A stretch of DNA of 64,000 nucleotides from Apium graveolens (taxonomy: Eukaryota; Streptophyta; Magnoliopsida; Apiales; Apiaceae): the NCBI RefSeq assembly GCF_009905375.1, contig NC_133653.1, positions 64,577,414 through 64,641,413 of the forward strand, read 5' to 3'. Below the pieces are notes generated by a model, which saw nothing but the letters and a program-made list of their open reading frames with translations, was not told where the DNA came from and searched no databases. The translations under genes were made by a program, and so were the position numbers. Shown here one piece after another: positions 55,845-64,000 of the stretch (positions are counted from its first letter, which is position 1; the number at the start of each line of letters is the position of its first letter).

Positions 55845-58530
55845 TTACTGAGTCAATCTGAATCCAAAGTGATTCTTGAAAAAGTTTGATATCAGCTTCT
55901 CTTTTGCATTCCTCAGGACTTGAGCTAATGTAGCCTTGACTTGCTTCATTTCTTCATCTTGACTTCCAATATGGTAGATTGCAGTCCTAAGTGCTGAGAT
56001 GTGATTTCTTTCCAATCCATCACCAAGTCTGATTACTCTTGGATGAGATGAGTCTTCATTATATCACATAAATTTCTCTTTCAGAATAACTTCAAGTTTA
56101 GCAGAATCCTTCTTTATTAGAGTTTCACTTCCATCATCTTCAACTATATTTGGAAAGAATTCTGTAACTCTTGATCCAGAGATTCTGGCTTTATCCCTTA
56201 TGGTCTTCATTATGAAATTTGACCATCTCCTGGTAATCTCAGACTTTATCTCCAAAAGATAATGAAAGAATTGAAGTTCTTTCAGAGATTTGTTCAGCAC
56301 TTCTGATTCTGACATTCTGTATGTTCTTCCATCTTCAAGAAATAGAATCAGCTTTTCTTTGAAATTACTTTTATCATGAGCATCCAGTACCACTTGAACA
56401 GATTTAACTTTATCAAGGTGTTTCTGTGTAACTTCCTCAAGTGGTTTGTCAGTTAATAAGAATGGATCTCTAGTAAGTACTTCAACTCCTGTCTTGATCT
56501 TGGCTTCTTCAGAACCTAATCCAACTCTATCTCTTGCTTCTCTGGCTTTCAATGCAACAGTCATGAAATCAGATAGCAGTTGACTTTTCTTAGGATCTGA
56601 TGGATAAACATTTTTCCATAGGTTTTTTCTCTTATCAGTAACTGTCATTTTGTTCAAATCAACTTGAGCACTGTCAGAGGTTGATGTCTTGATGACTTGA
56701 TCATAATTTGCTGTTTCATTTATACCTTGATGTTCTGAAATGTCTTCGCTCTGAACAACTTGAGCAATGTCAGAGGTTGTCTTAGATTCTTCTGTTATCT
56801 TTCTTCTTTTCAGAGTTTTAACAGTTTCATCTTCTGTGGCTGTATCATAAAAAACTTGAACCATTTTACATACTGGTTTCATCAGGATTTGAGGAATCTT
56901 CATCTCCTGTGTCTTTGTTGGTTCATCAATCTTTCCTTTCCCTTTTGGCTTGGGATCAATTTCAACTTGTAATCTTGTCTTGGGCTTTGAAGCCTCAGAA
57001 GTTCCCTTGATCACAATGCCTTTTGCCTTAGGCCTTGGAGGTTTCTTTGCATTAGAAGCTTTAGACTTAAGATTTATCTTCTCAGCTGCAAATCTAGCTT
57101 CTTCCTCCTTGAGAGTCTCTAAATCCATTCCAGGATTATGCTTGAGAAATAATCTTTTAGAAATTTCTTCATCAAGTGTCTGAATTTTGGGATCTTTATA
57201 ATAGACAGTAGTCTACCTTTCCTTAAGCTTCAGAGTTTGTAAAAACTTCTGAGAGTCTTGGCTTTCAGCTTGTATCAGAACATCAGAACTTGATATCGGA
57301 TTTTGATCATCAGAACTTGCTATCAGATTTTGAGCATTCACAGGTTCAAAACTCATATTCTCCTGTGTAGAAGATTTGCTAGCTTCAGGATTTAGTTTCT
57401 TTGAAGAAACTTTGTTGCTTTGCCCTTGACCTTGACCTTTTCCCTTGCTAGGGTTTCCCTGGTCATCTCCTTTATCATCCTTCTTCTTCAGTACTTGACT
57501 AGTTGAGCATTTGGACTTAACTACATTCTCCCCCTTTTTGGCATCATCTGGTAGTAGTAGAGAGAGAAAAAGTTCTACTGAAGATTGGATTTTATTCAGT
57601 TGAGCTTGTTGAGAGGCTTGATTCTGCAGGACCTCAGTCAGTTGGGCCTGTTGCTTTTCTTGAACTTTCTCAATAGCCTCTACTTTCTCATGAATAGGTC
57701 TGATAAACCTGTTCTTGTATAGCTTGAGCATCAGGTCCAGCTTATCAACATTTTCCTGTAGTTTATCAACCTTGGCATGAGTAATGAAGTGTTGACCTTG
57801 AAGACTTTTAGTACTGAGAGGTATGACTTTAAGTTGAGCTTTGAAGTCAGAGTTTGTCAACAACTCATCAGCTTATGCAATATGATCTGACAATACTTTT
57901 GAGCTTGGAATGAAATCAGATTCATTCCACTTCTTGGTCCATTCAACTCCTCTGTGAGTTTCTTCCCATAGAATAGGAGCATCTTGTTCAACAAACTTTT
58001 TAAGCAGTGCCTCTTTTCCAAGAATTTGAGCTGGAGTGTTAACTGGAGCTAACTCTACAGAACTTGCAAGAAACTCATCATCTTCTGACAACAAAAGTGT
58101 GTGTGTGGCTGTAGAAGATTCTGGAACAACTTCATCTATTTCCACATCCAGAATTGAAGTGGTAGGAACTTCAGCATTTAGTGGAGAAACAGTTGGAGTT
58201 GTAACTTGTCCTTATGGTGCTTCCAGAAATATGACAGATGGAATGTTTAGCCTATGAATGTCAATTTCAGGACTTAATCCTGAATCTTCAACTGGAACAT
58301 TATCTTTGATAGGAGAGACATGAGGTATGATCACTATGTCATGAACAGTGTTTCTAGGTGCTGGAAGGGCTTTAATTACCATAGGTTGTGATGAGATCAG
58401 AGATCCCCTTCCTCAGCTTCATTAGCATCCTCAGATTGAGGTTGTGCCATATGCCTTCCTGCTCTCATTTTCTTTGATCTGGACTTTGGTTGTGAAGGTG
58501 TTGCATGAGCAGCATCAGAACTTGAAGTTC
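55845..58530 (-). pseudogene. Sire-4 envelope-like ORF remnant
   Basis: Minus-strand coding remnant. The main open stretch is 56064-57128, preceded by 57213-57863 and 57873-58145. After one stop at about 56061 the frame continues to TAA at 55845-55847 (KLISNFFKNHFGFRLTQ). The part LILFLEDGRTYRMSESEVLN, LQFFHYLLEIKSEITRRWSN resembles the C-terminal compact domain of the Sire-N third ORF. Upstream comes a coiled-coil stretch (VDKLQENVDKLDLMLKLY, EKQQAQLTEVLQNQ), then Ser/Gln-rich low complexity. Pro/Lys-rich tracts (AKKPPRPKAKG) also occur. It has three or four AAGTTCTGAT/ATCAGAACTT words, pointing to the family of the 54060 solo LTR. The Tat LTR cuts it at 58531. Confidence 0.65.
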
Positions 58531-59099
58531 TGTTATGGATAAAAAACTAAGGTTATTATTTGCTGTATTTATTACTAAGATTCGGGAGCTCAAGGCCTTT
58601 AATGGCTGCTCTCGTGTTTCGTGGCTCGATCTGCCTTTACGAGATGCCTACGTATCTCTGTGAATTAGAGAATCAAGCCAAAAAACGTAGTTCTGATCTG
58701 TGGGGTGAGGCCCCTTATATAGATGTTGGGAGTCCTTGAATTGGACTTGGTATAGGAGACTTGGTGGGCAAGTCTCATAATTAGAATGGACTTTGTAGTC
58801 CTAGATAGTAGGAAACTGATTCCTTATCCTTTTAGGTCCCCTTGAGGCTAATCTCTAAGGATTTATATCCTTATCAGGACTCTTCCCAACATCTGATTTT
58901 TCCCTTATTAATTAATTACGAAATTAATTAATAATCTGGGCTTTTGGGCCTTTTTTATTCCATCAGGCCTGATCTGGTCCATCAGGCTTAACCTTTCTGG
59001 TCTGAGTATGATATATCTTTTTATTGGGCCTAGCAGCCCACAGCTTGTACAATTAATGCAGTATTTAATTATACAAGCATAATTTATTTATCCCTATCA
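58531..59099 (-). repeat. Tat element 3' LTR
   Basis: 569 bp, TGTTATGGATAAA at the left and TTTATCCCTATCA at the right, so the ends are also an imperfect inverted repeat (11 of 13). It abruptly interrupts Sire-4 coding sequence on the left and meets a PPT on the right. A minus-strand TATA-like site (TATATAAGG, 58713-58721) lies inside. No second copy in the window. Confidence 0.8.
58713..58721 (-). promoter_or_regulatory. Putative TATA box of the Tat LTR
   Basis: Minus-strand TATATAAGG followed downstream by GC-richer sequence, in the direction of the element. Confidence 0.55.
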
Positions 59100-59100
59100 T

Positions 59101-59120
59101 TTGCCCCCCAACTTTTGGGA
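59101..59120 (-). other. Tat polypurine tract
   Basis: Minus-strand AGTTGGGGGGCAAA one or two bases before the LTR terminus TGATAGGG. Confidence 0.75.
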
Positions 59121-59227
59121 AACATTGATTAGGTTTCACCGAAGTTAAGTCTATTCGTTCCCTTATAGGGTTTCGTTTTTCCATAAAGTGTGGAGCGACC
59201 TACATATTTACAATGAATTTTTCCTTT

Positions 59228-59505
59228 TATTCAGGAATTATCTTAATTTCCAGGAATTTTTCCCTTATTTCCGGGATTTTTTCCTTATTTTCTGGATTTT
59301 TCCCTAATTTTCTGGGATTTTCCCTAATTTTCTGGAATTTTTCCCTAATTTTCTGGGATTTTTCCCTAATTTTTTGGGATTTTCCCTAATTTTCTGGGAT
59401 TTTCCCCTAATTTTCAGGGAATTTTTCCTAATTTTCTGGGATTTTCCCTAATTTTCTGGGATTTTTCCCTAATTTTCTGGGATTTTCCCTATTTTTCAGA
59501 TTTCC
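59228..59505. repeat. Tandem array 1 of the Tat 3' UTR, about 21-bp unit
   Basis: About 12-13 imperfect head-to-tail copies of TTTTCCCTAATTTTCTGGGA. The first copies (59228-59290) are the most divergent, the centre the most uniform. Confidence 0.9.
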
Positions 59506-59511
59506 AGCCCT

Positions 59512-60318
59512 TTTTCGACCAGGATCCTAGTCGAAATTTCGACCTGGATCCTAGTCGAAAATAGGGGTCAGCCTTGCCATCCTGGTCGAAAGAATTCGAC
59601 TAGGATCCACGACCTGGAATTCGACCAGGATCCTAGTCGAAATTTCGACCTGGATCTAGGACCTGGAATTCGACCTGGATCCTAGTCGAAAATTTGACCT
59701 GGATCTAGGTCGAAAATTCCACCTCTTTTTTTTTAGCTTCTTGCCATGAGCCTATCGACTAGGATTTCGACTAGGATTCTAGTCGAAATTTCGACCTGAA
59801 TCCTGTTCGAAAATTCTTTGATTTTCTTGCTTCCTGGTCGAAGGATTTCGACTAGAATTCACGACCTGGAATTCGACCAGGATCCTAGTCGAACTTCGAC
59901 CTGAGTTTTTAATCCCCTTTTTTTTTTGAAAGATGCTTGGTTTATTCGACCTCATTCTTGGTCGAAGTTTCGACCTCAATTCAGTCCCGTTATTCCAGCT
60001 TCTTGCCATGAGCCTATCGACTAGGATTTCGACTAGGATTCTAGTCGATATTTTGACCTGAATCCTGTTCGAAAATTCTTTGATTTTCTTGCTTCCTGGT
60101 CGAAGGATTTCGACTAGGATTCACGACCTGGAATTCGACCTGGATTCTGGTCTTTTTTACCCGTTATTTTCGGGTGTCTGCTCGAAAGATTTCGGGCAGG
60201 ATTCACGACCTGGAATTCGACCTGGATTCTGGTCTTTTTTACCCGTTATTTTCGGGTGTCTGCTCGAAAGATTTCGGGCAGGATTCACGACCTGGATTTC
60301 GACCTGGTTCCTGGTCTT
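59512..60318. repeat. Array 2 of the Tat 3' UTR: palindromic GGATCC/TCGA repeats with higher-order copies
   Basis: Units of about 21 bp such as TCGACCTGGATCCTAGTCGA, nearly self-complementary (TCGAC...GTCGA around GGATCC). Higher-order duplication is visible. A block of at least 130 bp at about 59743-59880 recurs at 60002-60140, a 259-bp shift. A block of about 78 bp with TTTTTTACCCGTTATTTTCG recurs at about 60155 and 60233. Unrelated in sequence to array 1. Confidence 0.9.
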
Positions 60319-60379
60319 CCACTAGCCTTCTTTATTTAGCTTTAATTTAGGGTATTGTATTTTCCAAATCCTAATTGGA

Positions 60380-60520
60380 TTTGGGCCTGGCCTTTTTTGT
60401 TGGGCTTTATTAAATTTTACTGAGCCTCTATTATTGGGCTTTTCCAAATCTTATTGGGCCTCTTTTATTGGGCCTTTTCAAAATCTTATTGGGCCTCTTT
60501 TATTGATCTGGGCTTAATAC
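60380..60520. repeat. Small TTATTGGGCCT repeat block
   Basis: Three imperfect copies of TCTTATTGGGCCTCTTTTAT with intervening GGGCTTTTCCAAA, upstream of the antisense gene's TATA box. GGGCC/GGCCC words of this kind are also common in plant promoters. Confidence 0.6.
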
Positions 60521-60640
60521 ACCCTGTTTAGAATGCTCTAGAATTCCTAGGAATATTCTGGAATATTCTTTTTTCTGGGCTTTTTCCTATGGGCTTTTGT
60601 CCTCAATGGGCTTTTCGTCCCTTCAACTTCCTTTTCCTCT

Positions 60641-60648
60641 TATATAAA
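60641..60648 (+). promoter_or_regulatory. TATA box of the antisense gene
   Basis: TATATAAA on the plus strand, 226 bp before the start codon, followed by a pyrimidine-rich stretch with CTCCTCACTTTCTC (about 60668) that would suit transcription start. Confidence 0.6.
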
Positions 60649-60866
60649 GGAATGAGGAAAGGCTATTACTCCTCACTTTCTCATTTCTTAGTTTTCTTCT
60701 TCATCTTCCTGCTAAGATTCTCAGAGGAATAACAGCAAGTCGGAGCTCAAAGCCTTTTTCAGGAGCGCTTCTTCAGGTAAGATTCCTCCCTTTGCTTTTT
60801 GTGTCTATTTTTCCATTGTGTGCCACTTTAAGATAGCCTATTTACGTGCCCCTTACTTTTTTTCAG

Positions 60867-62811
60867 ATGGCTGACAAAAGAATGACCCGTTTGGCCAAGA
60901 TGAACGTGGCTAGAAAGTCCAACGATTTTCCTATTCGATCAAGGTATACTTCCTTAATCGACATGATCAACACTCGAGGGGACGAGTATCCGTCTGATGC
61001 GCATCTGGACGCGCACGATCATATCAGTGCTTTACGGGATCCCAAGGAGCTGGAAAAGTTGAGCAGCTGCTTCAAAATCAAGGAGCCTTTTAAGCTGGTT
61101 CTTGCGGGTCCGGCCGACAGGGCCTGTCAGTGGAAGAAGGACGCGCTTTGCGTCTATAGGGATACTCTAAGGACAGGTATTAGACTCCCTTTTCATCCAT
61201 TCATTCCTTTGCTACTAGCTGATGTGGGCATCAGCCCTTGCCAACTTCCCCCTAATTCCTGGAGGTTGATTCTGTGCTATCTGTCGCAATGTGCCAAGCA
61301 CAACGTCCCCACATCTGTTGCTGTCTTCAGGATGATTTTTCAGTTCAAAAACAGCCCTGATAAAAGTCCGGGTTGGGTTTCTATCAACCAACGCCCCACT
61401 ATCCCCCATATCGTGAATGGGAAGTCCATCCCTGACAACAACTTGGGGTGGAAGAAAGATTTTTTGTTTGTTATTTGGGAAGGTGGAGATTGGGGCTCCC
61501 TGTTTCGATCATCCTTTGGGCTGGCCGTGGACGGGAGCCCAAATGACATAACTTTGTCTGAGGAGGAGGCTAGAGGTTTCAACCTCCTTACGCAAGACAA
61601 CGGCACTTCCCATTGTTGGGACCTTATCCGGGAGACCGTCCTGGTAGAACGCGGCCTTTCGCCCGTTAATAAGAAAAGTAAGTTCCCTTTCTTATCTCTT
61701 TTATTTCCTGCACTTTTATTTCATTGGTTTTCAACTGACTTTGTTTGTTGCAGTGGCTGAGAAGATTAAGGAGGCTACCAAGCCGAAGGACCTGGAGACA
61801 ACCAGGATGAAGAGGGCTGGGAAGGTCTTTAAAGACCCTCGACTTGGTGATCGCTTCCCTGAGTTCCTCCTTCAGGCAATGGAGCCAAGCGAGGAAGGCC
61901 CCAGCCAAGTTTTGCGCACCAAGCAGAGGCCAGGGGCCTATTTTCAACCTGCCTGGGGGATCCGGGGCAAGGACTCAATCGTGGGCAGCACGGCGCTGTC
62001 CAAGGAATGGTCTAAGCATTCCATCTCCTCGGTGGACTATCAAGATTTTGTCCTTCAACAGGACTTAGAGGGGAATGAGCTATTTGGAGCCCAGACTCTG
62101 GCGACGGTACGTCCTTTACTTATGCCCTTCTTACTTATTTTTCCATGTTTCTTTTCTGAACTTTCGCTGTTTCTCTTGCAGGCTAACGCCCATTTCCAGG
62201 GGGCAATTCACCAAGCTAAAGCTTGGAAGGTTGGCCTGGAAGATGCCAACAAGAAGTTGGAAGAGGCCAACCAAAAAATAGAGGCCCTTGAAGCTCAACT
62301 GGCCTCTTCCACTTCTGACCTAGAGACGGCCCGGGCCGAAAATGTCATTCTGAAGGCGCAGAAGGACAAAGCCTTTGATGGCTGGATGGACACCCAAGAA
62401 TTCAAGGACTTGATGGTGGAGCATGATGCCCTTCTTCACCCAGTTAGCTATAAAGAGGGCTGGGATGCTGCTGTGGAGGCCATCCAGGATGAGTTTCCCG
62501 AGGTCCTTGAGCAGTCTCCCTTTCCTTGCCCTGTGCGGGTTCCAGAGCTTGGAGGGGTTACTGAGAAGCTTGCTGTTATGATCAAGGACGGAGAGGAGGA
62601 AGATTCTTCCGAAGAGGAGTTTGAGCCTGTCGCTAAGAAGGCCAGGGTGGAAGAGCCTCCAAAAGCAACGCCTCAACAGCCAGCATCTCCTGCAGAGGGA
62701 AATTCTACAGGGACTTCGGAGGGGACAACCGAGACGTCCGAAGGAACGACCGAGACTTCCGAGGAGACTTCAGATAGTGGTTCTGAGGAATCTCAGCCTT
62801 CCAAGGCCTAA
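60867..62811 (+). CDS. Antisense gene of the Tat element, three coding exons, 597 codons
   Basis: Coding exons 60867-61677, 61754-62106 and 62182-62811. Introns of 76 bp (GTAAGT...TTGCAG) and 75 bp (GTACGT...TTGCAG) have good plant splice sites; a third intron (60777-60866) lies in the 5' UTR and ends directly before ATG. Splicing the first restores one continuous frame. No stops. Residues 1-270 form a compact domain (ALRDPKELEKLSSCF, GIRLPFHPFIPLLLADVGIS, LPPNSWRLILCYLSQC, FVIWEGGDWG). I believe this is the plant 'putative gypsy type transposon' family (Pfam Transposase_28), common in Tat additional ORFs. About 405-465 form a coiled coil (KLEEANQKIEALEAQLASS). The tail is acidic and Ser/Thr-rich with KKAR and a GTTETSE repeat. 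Function unknown. Confidence 0.8.
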
Positions 62812-63139
62812 CTTTTTGTATATCTTCTATTTGAACTTCATTCATATCTAAACTTGTCACCCTTCGGGGTTATATTTCATATGTTGCTTTTCTTCTTTCT
62901 GTTTTAACTTTACAATCTTAATACGCATTTGAACTTTAAACATCCTTAGATAGAAATAATTTCAAACTCTTTAATAGAAGTCTGGTTTTCCAAAACCTTA
63001 CACAGCATGGGTTCGACCCTAATCAACAATAACTAGACAATGTAAATTCTACTGGAATATAAAATCCTACGCAAGCAAAGCTTCATGGTGCTTTTAAACC
63101 TACTTGTCAATGACAAGTGATAATCGTACTTTACCTATC
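62812..63139. other. Convergent gap between the antisense gene and pol
   Basis: About 330 bp of AT-rich sequence holding the 3' ends of two oppositely read genes. No ORF or clear terminator motif. Confidence 0.6.
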
Positions 63140-64000
63140 TTACACGTAGTAAACCTTCAGGTTTTGTGCATGCCAGGTCCTCGGGACTTCAAAAACTTCC
63201 ATAGTTTCCAGCTTGTAGGTTCCTCTACCCTGAACGCTCTTGACTCTGTACGACCCTTCCCAATTCGGGGCAAGCTTTCCTTTCTGTCCAACACCAGAAG
63301 CCTCTATTTTTCTCAAGACTAGATCTCCTTGTTTAAAAAATCTCTCTTTAACCCTTAGGTTGTAATAGAATGAAGCCTTTTTCTGATATTCTACTATCTT
63401 TGCATGTGCCTCATCTCGCACTTCATCAATTAGATCCAGGGCTAACCTCTGCCCTTCCTTATTTTCTACAGCATTGAAAGTCTGAATCCTTGGAGAGGAA
63501 TGCGATATCTCCACGGGAACTACTGCTTCTGCCCCATATGCCAACATGAAAGGAGTTGCTCCTATCGTGACTCTACAGGTAGTCCTATAGGCCCATAATA
63601 TTGGAAGTATCTCATCCACCCAATTATTTCTTGACTTCTCGATCCTCTTTTTTAGTCCATCCAGGATTATCCGATTTGCTACCTCTGCTTGCCCATTGGC
63701 TTGCGGGTGAGCCACATAGGTGAATCGTAACTCAATTTCATTTTCTTCACAATACTTCTTGAATTCCTCATTGTTGAATTGTGTTCCATTGTCAGTGACG
63801 AGGATACGGGGAATTCCATATCGGCACATAATGTTTTCCCACAGGAATTGTGCAACCTGCTTAGTTGTGATTTTGGCCAAGGGTTTGGCTTCGATCCACT
63901 TGGTGAAATAATCAATGGCTACAATCAGAAATTTCCTTTGTGCCGTGGCCATAGGAAAAGGCCCTAGAATATCCATCCCCCACATGGCAAAGGGAATAGG
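63140..64000 (-). CDS. pol: Tat pol, C-terminal integrase part (partial at the window edge)
   Basis: Open from the window's right edge to TAA at 63140-63142, 286 codons visible. Numbering from Met at 63985: catalytic D5 (MDILGPF), D65 (TDNGTQF) and E101 (GQAEVANR), D-to-E spacing of 35, all present. Then comes the region typical of Ty3 Tat integrases (WAYRTTCRVTIGATPFMLAYG, AEAVVPVEI) and a C-terminal part (GDLVLRKIEASG, LAPNWEGSYRVKSV, GTYKLETM) ending WHAQNLKVYYV. No chromodomain, which separates it from the Tekay element. No stops or shifts, so the copy may be recent. Protease, RT and RNase H would lie beyond 64000. Confidence 0.9.
   Translation of the reverse strand, partial: PIPFAMWGMDILGPFPMATAQRKFLIVAIDYFTKWIEAKPLAKITTKQVAQFLWENIMCRYGIPRILVTDNGTQFNNEEFKKYCEENEIELRFTYVAHPQANGQAEVANRIILDGLKKRIEKSRNNWVDEILPILWAYRTTCRVTIGATPFMLAYGAEAVVPVEISHSSPRIQTFNAVENKEGQRLALDLIDEVRDEAHAKIVEYQKKASFYYNLRVKERFFKQGDLVLRKIEASGVGQKGKLAPNWEGSYRVKSVQGRGTYKLETMEVFEVPRTWHAQNLKVYYV

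Larger units (their letters stand above)
58531..64000 (-). mobile_element. 3' end of a Tat-lineage Ty3/gypsy element with an antisense gene
   Basis: Minus-strand element running out of the window. In its own direction: pol integrase end (64000-63140), a convergent gap, an oppositely oriented gene (60641-62811), a tandem-repeat-rich 3' UTR (59230-60520), PPT and 3' LTR (58531-59099). A long 3' UTR with tandem arrays and extra ORFs between pol and 3' LTR, some antisense, are recorded for the Tat lineage (Grande, Retand, Ogre). The 5' LTR and the other duplication (AGTTC expected, from 58526-58530) lie beyond the right end. Confidence 0.85.

Noticed and set aside
60867..62811. The spliced plus-strand gene as an ordinary host gene
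   Set aside because: It sits between the pol end and PPT/3' LTR of a Tat element, where additional ORFs are known, and its domain resembles a transposon family; a captured gene cannot be fully excluded.

Overview
This window is nuclear DNA of a flowering plant, very probably a eudicot with a repeat-rich genome. The evidence is wall-to-wall LTR retrotransposons of plant-only lineages (Copia/Sirevirus, Ty3 Tekay chromovirus, Ty3 Athila/Tat) in AT-rich sequence. The species or family cannot be fixed from the sequence. I found no convincing host protein gene, rRNA, tRNA or CRISPR array. Element edges are supported by TG...CA termini, target-site duplications (TSDs), primer-binding sites (PBS) and polypurine tracts (PPT).

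Layout. (1) 209-23134, 'Sire-1': an old, minus-strand Sirevirus-like Copia element (TSD GAATA) that has lost its PBS, gag and most of pol. A truncated Athila-like fragment (about 4372-6187) sits in its envelope-like region. A young, complete Sirevirus, 'Sire-N' (9419-22506, TSD GAGAT, 1030-bp LTRs with one difference seen), sits in its right LTR. (2) 23255-49210, 'Sire-2': a second old minus-strand Sirevirus (TSD TGATC/TGATT) with the same kind of loss. A decayed Tekay chromovirus (24384-37680, TSD ATCTT, 3.6-3.7 kb LTRs) lies in its left LTR, and two related solo LTRs (42485-43997 and 45995-47550) in its coding remnants. (3) 49975-51842: the 3' end of a plus-strand Sirevirus, 'Sire-3'. (4) 51843-55844: decayed sequence with an LTR-like remnant, a hAT-like end, a 565-bp solo LTR and one orphan ORF. 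(5) 55845-58530: an envelope-like remnant, 'Sire-4'. (6) 58531-64000: the 3' end of a minus-strand Tat-lineage Ty3 element with its 3' LTR, a tandem-repeat-rich 3' UTR, an intact intron-bearing antisense gene and the integrase end of pol; it runs off the window.

How the parts work together. Sire-N has everything expected of a mobile element: promoter-bearing LTRs, an initiator-Met-tRNA-type PBS, a long gag with two zinc knuckles, an intact protease-integrase-RT-RNase H pol, a PPT and a 1500-codon third ORF. In the Tat element, gag-pol would be read from the minus strand, while a separate TATA-driven gene of four exons (one of them 5' UTR) is read toward it.

The most unusual signal is a short DNA word, CAACGGAT/ATCCGTTG, in Sire-N. 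It is clustered upstream of the LTR TATA box and also planted in gag, pol, the pol-env spacer and the third ORF, where it is read in different codon frames. The other Sirevirus families have different words in corresponding places. This looks like a family-specific cis-element that spreads within its own element and turns over between families.
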